Part shown: piece by piece, positions 8,505 to 17,332 of the stretch | Position numbering within the stretch: position 1 is the stretch's first letter | Layout of the letters: each line of letters opens with the position of its first letter | The notes under the pieces: model-generated | Told to the model about the DNA's origin: nothing | The model's input: the letters and a program-made list of their open reading frames with translations, nothing else | Databases searched by the model: none | Assembly: GCF_017313105.1 (NCBI RefSeq) | Contig: NZ_JAFLND010000003.1 | Location: 560,879 to 624,878 of the forward strand | Length of the DNA stretch: 64,000 nt | From: [Muricauda] lutisoli (nom. illeg.) | GTDB lineage: Bacteria; Bacteroidota; Bacteroidia; Flavobacteriales; Flavobacteriaceae | Direction of reading: 5' to 3' | Position numbers and translations under genes: made by a program

Positions 8505-9269
8505 CTAAAATCCCCTTTTTTCCAACCAAGCTTCCAGAATACGATTAAAGTCGTTAGGGTGTTCCATCATAGGGGCATGGCCACATTTCTCTATCCAATA
8601 TAAATCGGAGTCGGGCAACAACTCATGGAATTCCTTGGCCACATTCGGCGGGGTTACCGTATCGTTTTCTCCCCAAATAATACATGTTGGTGTATTCATG
8701 TGGGGCAGGTCTTTGGACATGTTGTGGCGAATTGCACTCTTGGCAATGGCCAAAGTCTTTACCAACTTCATTCTATCGTTGACCGTTGCAAAAACCTCGT
8801 CCACGATTTCTTTGGTGGCTACTTTTGGGTCGTAAAATACGTCCTCGGCCTTCTTTTTAATGAATTCGTAATCACCACGCTTCGGATATCCATCACCCAT
8901 AGCACTCTCGTAAAGTCCTGAACTTCCAGTGATTACCAAGGCCTTGACCATTTCAGGGAACATTTTGGTATGCAAAAGCCCAATGTGTCCGCCCAAGGAA
9001 TTTCCAAGCAAGATGACATCCTTCAAACCCTTGTGCTCAATAAACCCTTCCAAGAACGTGGCAAAGTTTTTTACCGTGGTCTTTAATAATGGCATATCGT
9101 AAATAGGCAATTCGGGAATCAATACTTGATATCCTTTAGGTGGAAAATATTCGGATACCCCTTGGAAGTTGCTCAAGCCTCCCATCAAACCGTGCAATAT
9201 GATCATGGGAGTGCCTTCTCCCTTTTCTATATATCGGTATTTGCCATCCTCAATTAAATGCTCTTCCAT
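8505..9269 (-). CDS. Alpha/beta-fold hydrolase
   Basis: This is a 254-residue cytosolic hydrolase. The oxyanion-hole HGLMGG is at residues 26-31, the nucleophile elbow GNSLGG puts the serine at 91, the acid lies in WGENDTVTPP and the histidine in EKCGHAPMMEHP. The triad is complete, so it should be active. The substrate cannot be told from sequence; relatives include esterases and C-C hydrolases of the MhpC type. The promoter -7 TATATTTG lies 26 bases upstream. Confidence 0.88.
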   Translation of the reverse strand: MEEHLIEDGKYRYIEKGEGTPMIILHGLMGGLSNFQGVSEYFPPKGYQVLIPELPIYDMPLLKTTVKNFATFLEGFIEHKGLKDVILLGNSLGGHIGLLHTKMFPEMVKALVITGSSGLYESAMGDGYPKRGDYEFIKKKAEDVFYDPKVATKEIVDEVFATVNDRMKLVKTLAIAKSAIRHNMSKDLPHMNTPTCIIWGENDTVTPPNVAKEFHELLPDSDLYWIEKCGHAPMMEHPNDFNRILEAWLEKRGF

Positions 9270-9295
9270 CTATAGTCAGTTGGTAGTAAGAGGCG

Positions 9296-9303
9296 CAAAT
9301 ATA
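9296..9303 (-). promoter_or_regulatory. -7 element for the alpha/beta hydrolase gene
   Basis: On the minus strand this reads TATATTTG, an exact TAnnTTTG match, 26 bases before the hydrolase ATG at 9269. Confidence 0.55.
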
Positions 9304-9441
9304 GGAATTTCATATCACAAAGATTTCAGGTTTTGATATAACTGGTGCAAGTTTTTTCATTCGAGTCAAATCTTGTCTCATATCAGTACATCGATCTCAA
9401 GTTCCATTTTGAGGGTCCAAACATCGGTATTTCGTCCAAAA

Positions 9442-9486
9442 GTGGATAATTTATTAACAAAAGTGGTGTTAAGTGGAGAAATGTGG
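9442..9486 (+). promoter_or_regulatory. Probable MraZ operator: four GTGG direct repeats
   Basis: GTGG occurs at 9442, 9463, 9473 and 9483, giving spacings of 21, 10 and 10 bases, so the repeats lie on one face of the helix. MraZ of other bacteria binds direct repeats containing TGGG/GTGG with 10-base periodicity upstream of mraZ and represses its own operon. The array ends 13 bases before the -7 element at 9499, so bound MraZ would cover the -33 region. Confidence 0.7.
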
Positions 9487-9498
9487 AAATAAAATCTA

Positions 9499-9506
9499 TA
9501 TATTTG
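9499..9506 (+). promoter_or_regulatory. -7 element of the dcw operon promoter
   Basis: TATATTTG is an exact match to TAnnTTTG, 29 bases before the GTG start of mraZ and immediately downstream of the GTGG repeats. Confidence 0.65.
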
Positions 9507-9535
9507 AGTTGTATTAACTAACCAATTGATTTCTA

Positions 9536-9991
9536 GTGACCCATATCATAGGACAACATGATTGTAAAGCGGACTCCAAAGGAAGGGTGTTATTGCCCAT
9601 TTCTTTGAAGAACCAGCTTTTGCCTGTTTTAAAGGATGGGTTTGTGATCAAGCGGTCTGTTTTTCAGCAATGTTTGGAATTGTATCCCAAAGCTGAGTTC
9701 GATGTTCTTATGCAGAAAGTGATGAAGAAAAGCAAAATCAATCGAAAGTACGATGCTTTTGTGAGAAATTTTGTTGCGGGAATGAAGGAAGTCAGTATTG
9801 ACGGGGATTCTGGAAGATTACAGATTCCGAAAAACTTAGTGGAGTTTGCTGGGATCGAGAAAGAGGTTGTTCTGAATGCGGTTTTTGACAAAATCGAGAT
9901 TTGGAACAAGGATATGTACGAGAAAGTCTTGGCCGAAGGTGAAAAGGATTATGCTGACCTGGCCGAGGAGATTTTTGATGACGATGAGTAG
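9536..9991 (+). CDS. mraZ: Transcriptional regulator and dcw-operon repressor MraZ
   Basis: The product has 151 residues starting at GTG 9536, since a TAG stop in another frame and no nearby ATG leave little choice. It has two SpoVT/AbrB-like half-domains, each with the D-x-x-G-R signature (DSKGR near 13-17 and DGDSGR near 83-88). MraZ forms a ring and binds GTGG-type repeats at its own promoter; such repeats are present at 9442-9486. It is the first gene of the dcw operon and overlaps rsmH, the order found in most bacteria. Confidence 0.95.
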   Translation: MTHIIGQHDCKADSKGRVLLPISLKNQLLPVLKDGFVIKRSVFQQCLELYPKAEFDVLMQKVMKKSKINRKYDAFVRNFVAGMKEVSIDGDSGRLQIPKNLVEFAGIEKEVVLNAVFDKIEIWNKDMYEKVLAEGEKDYADLAEEIFDDDE

Positions 9992-10886
9992 TGCGTATCA
10001 CAACCCAGTGTTGCTGAAAGAGTCGGTGGATGGGTTGAATATAAAAGAAGATGGAGTGTATGTGGATGTCACCTTTGGTGGCGGCGGGCACTCCAAAGAA
10101 ATTTTGAAAAGATTGGGTGATGGCGGAAAGTTGTTCGCATTTGATCAAGATGAGGATGCCCTTCATAATACATTGGATGATGAAAGGTTTCAGTTGATCA
10201 ATCAGAATTTTCGCTACCTCAAACAGTTTTTAAAGTTCTATGGCATTCGGAAAGTTGATGGAATCTTGGCGGATTTCGGGGTTTCCTCCCATCAGTTCGA
10301 TGAAGCCGAGCGCGGCTTCTCCATTCGTTTCAATGCGGATTTGGATATGCGGATGGACAAAAAAAACGAATTGTCGGCCTATAAGGTGGTGAACACCTAT
10401 TCCCAAGAAGATTTAGCGTCGGTTCTTTTTCAGTATGGTGAATTGCGAAATGCAAAAGCCATGGCCAGAGCAATAGTTGCGGCCAGATCGGAAGAGCCCA
10501 TCAAAACAACAGACGACCTTAAAAAGGTACTGGGCAAGTTTTTGCCAAAAATGAAGGAGAACAAAATTTTGGCGCAAATCTATCAAGCCATTAGGATAGA
10601 GGTAAACCAAGAAATCGAGGTGCTCAAGGAGTTTTTGGAACAAGTGCCCGAAGTGTTGAAAGAGGGGGGTCGTTTGAGTTTGATCAGTTATCACTCCTTA
10701 GAGGACAGATTGGCTAAACGCTTTATCCGTGCCGGTAAGTTTGACGGCGAGCCAGAAAAGGATTTTTATGGGAATATCAAAGTTCCTTTAAAGAAAGTGG
10801 GAGGGTTGATTGTTCCATCAGCAGAAGAAATAGCCCGTAACAATAGAGCTAGAAGTGCAAAACTCCGCATTGCGGAAAAAATATAA
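9978..10886 (+). CDS. rsmH: 16S rRNA (cytosine-1402 N4)-methyltransferase RsmH
   Basis: This SAM-dependent enzyme methylates C1402 of 16S rRNA at the decoding centre. The product has 302 residues from the ATG at 9978, which overlaps mraZ by 14 bases and has an AGGAG sequence seven bases upstream; an ATG at 9984 is an alternative. The open frame extends upstream to 9876, but that part is a shadow of mraZ. The SAM-binding motif GGGGHS is at residues 34-39, and HNPVLLKE and SYHSLEDR are family signatures. Confidence 0.95.
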   Translation: MTMSSAYHNPVLLKESVDGLNIKEDGVYVDVTFGGGGHSKEILKRLGDGGKLFAFDQDEDALHNTLDDERFQLINQNFRYLKQFLKFYGIRKVDGILADFGVSSHQFDEAERGFSIRFNADLDMRMDKKNELSAYKVVNTYSQEDLASVLFQYGELRNAKAMARAIVAARSEEPIKTTDDLKKVLGKFLPKMKENKILAQIYQAIRIEVNQEIEVLKEFLEQVPEVLKEGGRLSLISYHSLEDRLAKRFIRAGKFDGEPEKDFYGNIKVPLKKVGGLIVPSAEEIARNNRARSAKLRIAEKI

Positions 10887-10900
10887 AGGTGTAGTTGAAA

Positions 10901-10963
10901 TGTCATCTTGAGCGCTGTCGAAAGATGATTGAAGGATAGATTCCCGTTTGCACGGGAATGACA
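10901..10963 (+). repeat. Composite palindromic intergenic repeat between rsmH and ftsL
   Basis: It has two hairpins in tandem. The first is TCATCTT (10903-10909) pairing with AAGATGA (10922-10928) around a GAGCGCTGTCGA core. The second is TTCCCGT (10941-10947) with ACGGGAA (10952-10958). The first unit shares its core with an element at 63877-63900. This form resembles dispersed short palindromes common between flavobacterial genes. There is no T-tract, so it is not a normal terminator. Confidence 0.65.
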
Positions 10964-10976
10964 AAAGGAACGCAAA

Positions 10977-11294
10977 ATGAGAAAAGGATTATTGGACATA
11001 CTAAAAGGAAAGTTTTTGGTGAGCGGAGATGCTCCCAAGAACTGGATGTTTTTGTTGTTCGCCTCTTTCTTGGCTGCTCTGATGATTTCCAGCAGCCATA
11101 ATGCCGATAAAAAAGTTTTGGAGATTGCCGAGTTGAACGAGGAAGTGCGAAAACTTAAAAGTGAATTTTTTGAGGCTCGTTCAAATGTTCAGCAACTGAA
11201 ACTCGAATCTACCTTGCGCGAGGTGGTCGCCGAAAAAGGATTGACGCCATCGCAAAACCCACCAAAAAAAATAAAAGTAAAATCAGCGGAATAG
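10977..11294 (+). CDS. ftsL: FtsL-like cell division protein
   Basis: This is a 105-residue bitopic membrane protein: a short cytoplasmic N-terminus, one transmembrane helix (about residues 23-40, WMFLLFASFLAALMISS), then a coiled-coil-prone extracytoplasmic segment (LNEEVRKLKSEFFEARSNVQQLKLESTL) and a basic tail. FtsL is weakly conserved, so the assignment rests on topology, size and position between rsmH and ftsI. In the divisome it bridges FtsQ and FtsW/FtsI. Its TAG stop overlaps the GTG start of ftsI. Confidence 0.82.
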   Translation: MRKGLLDILKGKFLVSGDAPKNWMFLLFASFLAALMISSSHNADKKVLEIAELNEEVRKLKSEFFEARSNVQQLKLESTLREVVAEKGLTPSQNPPKKIKVKSAE

Positions 11295-13303
11295 TGGCCA
11301 TTACCGAAAAAAATATCATGAACAGACTTTACCTCGTAGCGGGAGGCCTTCTTGTGTTGGCCATTGCCGTTGTGGTCAAGTTGGTGGATATTCAAATGGT
11401 GCAGGGCGAAAAGTATAAGGAGCTTGCGCTGAGCAAGACCGAAAAGATGTTCACCATTGAGCCCAATCGTGGAAACCTATATTCCGAAGATGGCAGTTTG
11501 TTGGCGGCATCCGTTCCTAAATATGAAATCAGGTTTGACGCTAAGACCGTTTCTCAGGAAAACTTTGAGAACCATGTGGCCGCACTATCCGATTCCTTGG
11601 GCAAATTGTTCGATAGGCCATCCTCCTATTACAGACAATTGTTCCGTAAAGCGAGAGCCAATGGTAATCGATACAAGTTGGTGGCCCGTAATGTGGGGTA
11701 TTTGGATTATGTGCGGATCAAACAATTTCCATTGTTCAATCTAGGACCTTATAAAGGAGGCTTTATTGGGACACATCGTGTGGTTCGCGAATATCCTTTG
11801 GGTAAAATGGCGGCCAGAAGCATTGGTTACGAGCGTGTGGACGAAAACGGATACTACACTCGCGTAGGATTGGACGGTGCTTTTGGGGAATCTTATTTGC
11901 GCGGTAAGGAAGGTAAACGATTAAAGCAGAAAATAGCCAAGGGGCAGTGGAAGCCTGTAGGTCTGGATAATATAGTAGAGCCGCAAGATGGATTGGATGT
12001 GGTTTCGACCATCGATGTCAATATTCAGGATATCGCCCATCACGAATTATTAAAACAATTGGAGCGGTACAAGGCCGATCATGGTTGTGTGGTGGTAATG
12101 GAAACCGAAACCGGTGAAATTAAGGCGATTTCCAATTTGGGCAGGACTTCCGAAGGAAAATATTATGAAAAACTGAACTATGCGGTAGGTGAATCCCATG
12201 AGCCTGGTTCCACTTTTAAATTGATGTCCATGGTGGCCGCTTTGGAAGATAAGGTTGTGGACACCAGTACGGTCATCGATACCGAAAAAGGAAGGTACCG
12301 GATTTATGATGGTGTCGTAAAGGATTCCAAATGGGGCGGTTATGGGGAGATTACGGTAGCCAAAGCTTTTGCGGTTTCATCCAATACGGCTTTTGCAAAA
12401 ATCATCAATGAAAACTATAAGGAGCAACCTGAAAAATTTGTCAATCGCTTGATGAATATGGGACTTCATAAAAAATTAGGTCTACCTATTATTGGTGAAG
12501 GTGACCCTGTGATCCGTTACCCCGGGGATAAAGGTTGGTCAGGAATTTCCTTGGGTTGGATGTCGCACGGTTACGAAGTGTCGCTGACACCGATTCAAAC
12601 CTTGGCCTTTTACAATGCCATTGCCAACGATGGGGAATATGTAAAACCCCGATTGATTCAAGAAGTACGAGAGGGCAACAAGGTGTTGAAGCGGTTTGAC
12701 AAAGAAGTTTTAAATCCCTCCATTTGTTCCGATGAGACCGTTAAAAAGGCACAGCAATTATTGAAGGATGTGGTGGAGAAGGATTATGGCACGGGGCATA
12801 GGATGTATTCCAAAAATTTTTCCATGGCGGGTAAAACGGGAACCACACAAAAAAACTACGTGGAGAAAAACCCGGATAAATTGGCTTATATCTCCTCGTT
12901 CGCTGGGTACTTTCCCGCGGACAATCCCAAATATTCGTGCATAGTGGTCATTCATGAACCAGACAAGGATGAAGGGTATTACGGAGCTGACGTGTCCGGT
13001 CCTGTTTTTAAATCAATGGCACAAAAAATACACGCCATTTCACCAATGGTGGATGAGGTAGATGGCAGAATTATGGAAGACAAGGATTTGGATAAAGACT
13101 ACCAGCAGTACTATGCCAAAGTCCAGAAAAAATATAGCACCGTGCCCAATGTAAAGGGCATGAGTGGAATGGATGCCGTTTCCCTTTTGGAAAATTTGGG
13201 AATCGAAGTGGAGGTGCACGGCAATGGAAAGGTTAAAAATCAATCGGTAAACCAAGGGACCAATATCAAACAGGTCAAAAAAATAGTGTTGGAGCTTTCA
13301 TGA
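11294..13303 (+). CDS. ftsI: Septal transpeptidase FtsI (PBP3/SpoVD type) with one PASTA domain
   Basis: This 669-residue class B penicillin-binding protein cross-links septal peptidoglycan. It has one N-terminal membrane helix (about 11-32), a pedestal domain and a transpeptidase domain with a complete active site: S306-T-F-K309, S362-S-N364 and K514-T-G-T517. A single PASTA domain (about 607-669, VPNVKGMSGMDAV) closes the protein, as in SpoVD-like proteins. The start is GTG 11294, sharing one base with the ftsL stop. The ATGA overlap at 13300 couples it to murE. Confidence 0.94.
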   Translation: MAITEKNIMNRLYLVAGGLLVLAIAVVVKLVDIQMVQGEKYKELALSKTEKMFTIEPNRGNLYSEDGSLLAASVPKYEIRFDAKTVSQENFENHVAALSDSLGKLFDRPSSYYRQLFRKARANGNRYKLVARNVGYLDYVRIKQFPLFNLGPYKGGFIGTHRVVREYPLGKMAARSIGYERVDENGYYTRVGLDGAFGESYLRGKEGKRLKQKIAKGQWKPVGLDNIVEPQDGLDVVSTIDVNIQDIAHHELLKQLERYKADHGCVVVMETETGEIKAISNLGRTSEGKYYEKLNYAVGESHEPGSTFKLMSMVAALEDKVVDTSTVIDTEKGRYRIYDGVVKDSKWGGYGEITVAKAFAVSSNTAFAKIINENYKEQPEKFVNRLMNMGLHKKLGLPIIGEGDPVIRYPGDKGWSGISLGWMSHGYEVSLTPIQTLAFYNAIANDGEYVKPRLIQEVREGNKVLKRFDKEVLNPSICSDETVKKAQQLLKDVVEKDYGTGHRMYSKNFSMAGKTGTTQKNYVEKNPDKLAYISSFAGYFPADNPKYSCIVVIHEPDKDEGYYGADVSGPVFKSMAQKIHAISPMVDEVDGRIMEDKDLDKDYQQYYAKVQKKYSTVPNVKGMSGMDAVSLLENLGIEVEVHGNGKVKNQSVNQGTNIKQVKKIVLELS

Positions 13304-14763
13304 AGTTATTGAAGGATATATTGTATGGAGTAAGTCTCTCAGCGGTGAGCGGAGATACCAACGTAATGGTGAACAATGTTCATTTCGATTCCAGAAAGGT
13401 CGAAATGGATGATGTGTTCGTTGCCATTCGCGGTACTGTTACCGATGGGCATAAATTCATCCAAAAAGCGGTGGATTTGGGAGCAAGGGCCATTGTGTGC
13501 GAGGAGCTTCCGAAAATTATGGTCAATGGGGTCACCTACTTGCAGGTCGATAATTGCAATAGTGCTTTGGCCGTGATCGCTTCCAACTTTTACGATAACC
13601 CTTCCAAAAATCTAAAATTGGTCGGTGTTACAGGTACTAATGGTAAGACCACGGTAACCACGCTGTTGTATAATCTGTTTAAAAAGGCCGGGTTTAAAGT
13701 TGGGTTGATCTCTACAATTAAAGTTTTGGTAGATGACAAAGAATATAAAGCTACCCACACCACGCCGGATGTGCTTACCATCAACAATTATTTGTCCATC
13801 ATGAACGATGTTGGGGTGGAGTTCTGTTTTATGGAAGTGAGTTCTCATGGAATCCATCAAAAAAGAGCGGAAGGACTACATTTTGAAGGGGCCATCTTTA
13901 CCAATTTATCCCACGATCATTTGGATTACCATAAAAGCTTTGCCGAATATCGGGATACCAAAAAGAAATTGTTCGATGGATTGCCCAAGACTGCTTTTGC
14001 CTTGGTCAACATAGACGATAAAAATGGTTTGGTGATGTTACAGAACACCAAGGCCAAAAAATATACCTACGCTTTAAAATCCTTTGCTGATTACAGGGCA
14101 CAGATTTTGGAAAAGCAATTCAACGGTCAATTGTTAAAGGTTGATGACAATGAGTTGTGGACCAAACTTATTGGGGATTTTAATGCTTATAATTTACTTG
14201 CCATTTACGCCACTGCCGATATTTTGGGTCTCGAAAAAATGGAAATCCTCAGACTGATGAGCGAGTTGGAGAACGTGGATGGTAGGTTTCAATATTACAT
14301 ATCAAAAGATAAAATAACGGCTATTGTTGATTATGCCCATACGCCGGACGCACTTAAAAATGTATTGGTTACGATCAATGCATTGAGGACTGGAAATGAA
14401 AAGGTCATCACCGTAGTGGGGTGTGGTGGTGACCGTGACAAGTCTAAGCGTCCGGTTATGGGTCATATCGCTTCGGAAATGAGCGACCAGGCCATTTTCA
14501 CATCCGATAACCCGAGAACAGAATCGCCTACTGCCATTATTGAAGAGATGGAAGCAGGAGTGGAGGCTCAAAATGTTCGAAAGGTATTGTCCATCGAAAA
14601 TAGAAAACAGGCCATAAAAACAGCATGTAAACTTGCTGTGGCCAACGATATAATTCTCGTGGCGGGAAAAGGCCATGAGACCTATCAGGAGACCAACGGT
14701 GTCAGGGTGGATTTTGATGATTTTAAAGAAGTAAAAGAAGCTCTGGAGAGCCTAAAAAAATAG
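13300..14763 (+). CDS. murE: UDP-MurNAc-tripeptide synthetase MurE, meso-diaminopimelate type
   Basis: This 487-residue cytosolic Mur ligase adds the third amino acid to UDP-MurNAc-L-Ala-D-Glu. The ATP loop GVTGTNGKT spans 109-117. The substrate-specificity motif DNPR (in TSDNPRTESP) marks meso-DAP enzymes, as opposed to the L-Lys type. All three Mur ligase domains are present and the length is normal. The start overlaps the ftsI stop by four bases. Confidence 0.96.
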   Translation: MKLLKDILYGVSLSAVSGDTNVMVNNVHFDSRKVEMDDVFVAIRGTVTDGHKFIQKAVDLGARAIVCEELPKIMVNGVTYLQVDNCNSALAVIASNFYDNPSKNLKLVGVTGTNGKTTVTTLLYNLFKKAGFKVGLISTIKVLVDDKEYKATHTTPDVLTINNYLSIMNDVGVEFCFMEVSSHGIHQKRAEGLHFEGAIFTNLSHDHLDYHKSFAEYRDTKKKLFDGLPKTAFALVNIDDKNGLVMLQNTKAKKYTYALKSFADYRAQILEKQFNGQLLKVDDNELWTKLIGDFNAYNLLAIYATADILGLEKMEILRLMSELENVDGRFQYYISKDKITAIVDYAHTPDALKNVLVTINALRTGNEKVITVVGCGGDRDKSKRPVMGHIASEMSDQAIFTSDNPRTESPTAIIEEMEAGVEAQNVRKVLSIENRKQAIKTACKLAVANDIILVAGKGHETYQETNGVRVDFDDFKEVKEALESLKK

Positions 14764-14771
14764 TGTAGTCC

Positions 14772-15992
14772 ATGTTATACTACTTGTTCGAATATTTAGA
14801 GAAGCAATACCAACTGCCAGGTGCCGGACTTTTTCAGTTCCTAACCTTCAGAGCGGCAATGTCTGTATTGTTGTCCCTATTGATCGCCATGGTCTACGGA
14901 AAGCGAATTATTCAGTTTCTACAGAAAAAACAGATTGGTGAAAGTATCCGCGACCTTGGTCTGGAAGGGCAAAAGCAAAAAGCGGGGACACCCACCATGG
15001 GAGGGCTTATTATCATTATGTCCACCTTGTTGCCCGTCATTCTTTTCGCAGACATCAAAAATATTTATGTAATTCTTTTGATCGTTACCACAGTTTGGAT
15101 GGGGATTATCGGCTTTATCGACGATTACATCAAAATCTTCAAGAAGGATAAAGAGGGTCTCAAAGGTAGATTTAAGGTAATGGGTCAGGTAGGACTTGGA
15201 TTGATTGTTGGAATTACCCTTTACTTTCATCCAGCGGTGACCATCAAGGAGAAGGATACATCTACAATTACCGAAAATTTTAAAGTAGAAAGAGTGTTTG
15301 GTGAGGAGACCAAAGCTGTCCGAACCAATGTGCCCTTTTTTAAGAACAACGAACTCGATTATGCAGATTTTATTTCATGGATCGGTGAAGGTGCCGAAGA
15401 GTACGCGTGGCTCATTTTTATACCCGTTGTAATCCTTATCGTCACCGCCGTATCCAACGGTGCCAATTTAACGGACGGGATAGATGGTCTCGCGGCTGGT
15501 TCGTCGGCCATAATTGTGCTGACCTTGGGAATTTTTGCTTGGGTGTCGGGCAATATTCAATTCTCGGACTACTTGGATATTTTCTACTTGCCCAGAGTTG
15601 GGGAATTAGTGGTGTTTATTGCCGCTTTTGTTGGGGCATTGGTCGGATTCTTATGGTACAATACCTATCCGGCCCAGGTATTTATGGGAGACACGGGTAG
15701 TTTGACCATTGGTGGCGTTATCGCCGTAATTGCCATTATTGTAAGGAAAGAATTGTTGATCCCTATTTTATGCGGAATCTTCTTTGCAGAGTCACTGTCG
15801 GTGATGTTGCAAGTGGGTTATTTTAAGCATACCAAGAAAAAATATGGCGAAGGGAAGCGCATATTTTTGATGGCTCCATTGCACCACCATTACCAGAAAA
15901 AATCATATCACGAGAGTAAAATAGTAACCCGTTTTTGGATTATAGGAATCATGCTGGCCATTATCAGCATTGTTACACTTAAAATTCGATAA
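14772..15992 (+). CDS. mraY: Phospho-MurNAc-pentapeptide transferase MraY (lipid I synthase)
   Basis: This polytopic inner-membrane enzyme transfers phospho-MurNAc-pentapeptide to undecaprenyl phosphate. It has 406 residues against roughly 360 in E. coli. Catalytic acidic residues are D117-D118 and the NLTDGIDGL motif (D235, D238); MAPLHHHY is the conserved histidine motif. The extra length is an insertion at about residues 155-208, polar and charged, between two membrane helices. MraY insertions here are usual in Bacteroidota as far as I know. Confidence 0.95.
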   Translation: MLYYLFEYLEKQYQLPGAGLFQFLTFRAAMSVLLSLLIAMVYGKRIIQFLQKKQIGESIRDLGLEGQKQKAGTPTMGGLIIIMSTLLPVILFADIKNIYVILLIVTTVWMGIIGFIDDYIKIFKKDKEGLKGRFKVMGQVGLGLIVGITLYFHPAVTIKEKDTSTITENFKVERVFGEETKAVRTNVPFFKNNELDYADFISWIGEGAEEYAWLIFIPVVILIVTAVSNGANLTDGIDGLAAGSSAIIVLTLGIFAWVSGNIQFSDYLDIFYLPRVGELVVFIAAFVGALVGFLWYNTYPAQVFMGDTGSLTIGGVIAVIAIIVRKELLIPILCGIFFAESLSVMLQVGYFKHTKKKYGEGKRIFLMAPLHHHYQKKSYHESKIVTRFWIIGIMLAIISIVTLKIR

Positions 15993-15994
15993 AA

Positions 15995-17329
15995 ATGGGC
16001 CGCTTGGTGATACTTGGAGGAGGGGAAAGTGGCGTTGGAACCGCCATTTTAGGTCGGCAAAAAGGATTTGAGGTCTTTGTTTCGGATAAGGGCGAAATAA
16101 AAGATAGATATAAAAAGGTTCTTGAACATTTTGAGATTGAATGGGAGTCTGGTGAACATACCGAAGCCAAAATTTTGAATGCCGATTTGGTAATGAAGAG
16201 TCCAGGTATTCCAGATAACGTGCCTTTGGTGAAAACACTGGTTCAAAAAGGTGTTCCAGTGATTTCAGAGATAGAGTTCGCGTCAAATTATACAGATTCG
16301 ACCCTTATTGGAATCACGGGCAGTAATGGAAAAACAACGACAACCATGTTGACCTACCATATTTTAAAAAATGGAGGGCTGAACGTGGGTATGGCTGGAA
16401 ACATTGGTGATAGCTATGCTAAAATGGTGGCCGAACAAGACTTTGACCACTATGTCCTGGAGATAAGCAGTTTTCAGTTGGATGGTATTGTGGATTTTAA
16501 ACCACACATCGCGATGATAACCAACATAACGCCCGATCATTTGGATAGGTATGAGTACAAATTTGAAAACTATATCGCATCCAAATTCAGAATCGCCATG
16601 AATCAGGATGAAGATGATTATCTGATTTATGATGCCGATGATGAAGTGATTCAGGATTGGTTGAAAAAACACCCGGTTCAATCCAAATTATTGCCCTTTT
16701 CGCTAAAGCGGGAATTGAAGGAAGGGGCTTGGTTGAAAGATAAAACGATAACAATAAAATTAGAAAATAAAACCTTGGAAATGAGTGAAGATATTTTGGC
16801 CTTGGAAGGTCAGCACAACGTAAAAAACACCATGGCTGCAAGTATGGCTGCCATGCTGGTTAAGGTCAGAAAAGAGACGATTCGCCAGAGTATTCAGTCT
16901 TTTCAGGGCGTGCCCCACAGACTGGAGAATGTGTTGAAGATAAACCATGTGGAGTACATCAACGACTCCAAAGCAACCAACGTTAATGCGACTTTTTATG
17001 CCCTCGACGGTATCAAAAAGCCGATTATTTGGATTGCCGGCGGAGTGGATAAGGGAAACGATTATTCCGAGTTGATGGCACTGGTGCGGGAAAAGGTAAA
17101 GGCCATCATTTGCCTGGGAGTGGACAACTCCAAGTTGATAGATGCCTTTGGAAATGTTATCGACCTGATGGTGGAGACCTATTCCATGGAAGAAGCCGTA
17201 AAGGTGGCCTACAAAGTTGCAGAGCGGGGAGATGCTGTTTTGTTGTCCCCGGCCTGCGCAAGTTTCGACCTTTTCAAAAATTATGAAGATAGAGGAGATC
17301 AATTTAAAAACGCGATAAAAAACCTGTAA
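15995..17329 (+). CDS. murD: UDP-MurNAc-L-Ala:D-Glu ligase MurD
   Basis: This 444-residue cytosolic Mur ligase adds D-Glu to UDP-MurNAc-L-Ala. It has an N-terminal UDP-binding Rossmann-like domain (GRLVILGGGESGVG), the ATP loop GITGSNGKTT near 107-116, a central domain with HLDRY and the C-terminal signature SPACASFDLFKNYEDRG. It starts two bases after the mraY stop, within the dcw operon. Confidence 0.95.
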   Translation: MGRLVILGGGESGVGTAILGRQKGFEVFVSDKGEIKDRYKKVLEHFEIEWESGEHTEAKILNADLVMKSPGIPDNVPLVKTLVQKGVPVISEIEFASNYTDSTLIGITGSNGKTTTTMLTYHILKNGGLNVGMAGNIGDSYAKMVAEQDFDHYVLEISSFQLDGIVDFKPHIAMITNITPDHLDRYEYKFENYIASKFRIAMNQDEDDYLIYDADDEVIQDWLKKHPVQSKLLPFSLKRELKEGAWLKDKTITIKLENKTLEMSEDILALEGQHNVKNTMAASMAAMLVKVRKETIRQSIQSFQGVPHRLENVLKINHVEYINDSKATNVNATFYALDGIKKPIIWIAGGVDKGNDYSELMALVREKVKAIICLGVDNSKLIDAFGNVIDLMVETYSMEEAVKVAYKVAERGDAVLLSPACASFDLFKNYEDRGDQFKNAIKNL

Positions 17330-17332
17330 AAC

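Noticed and set aside
16760-17302. 180-codon minus-strand frame in murD
   Set aside because: Antisense shadow; murD is unmistakable with its full set of motifs.
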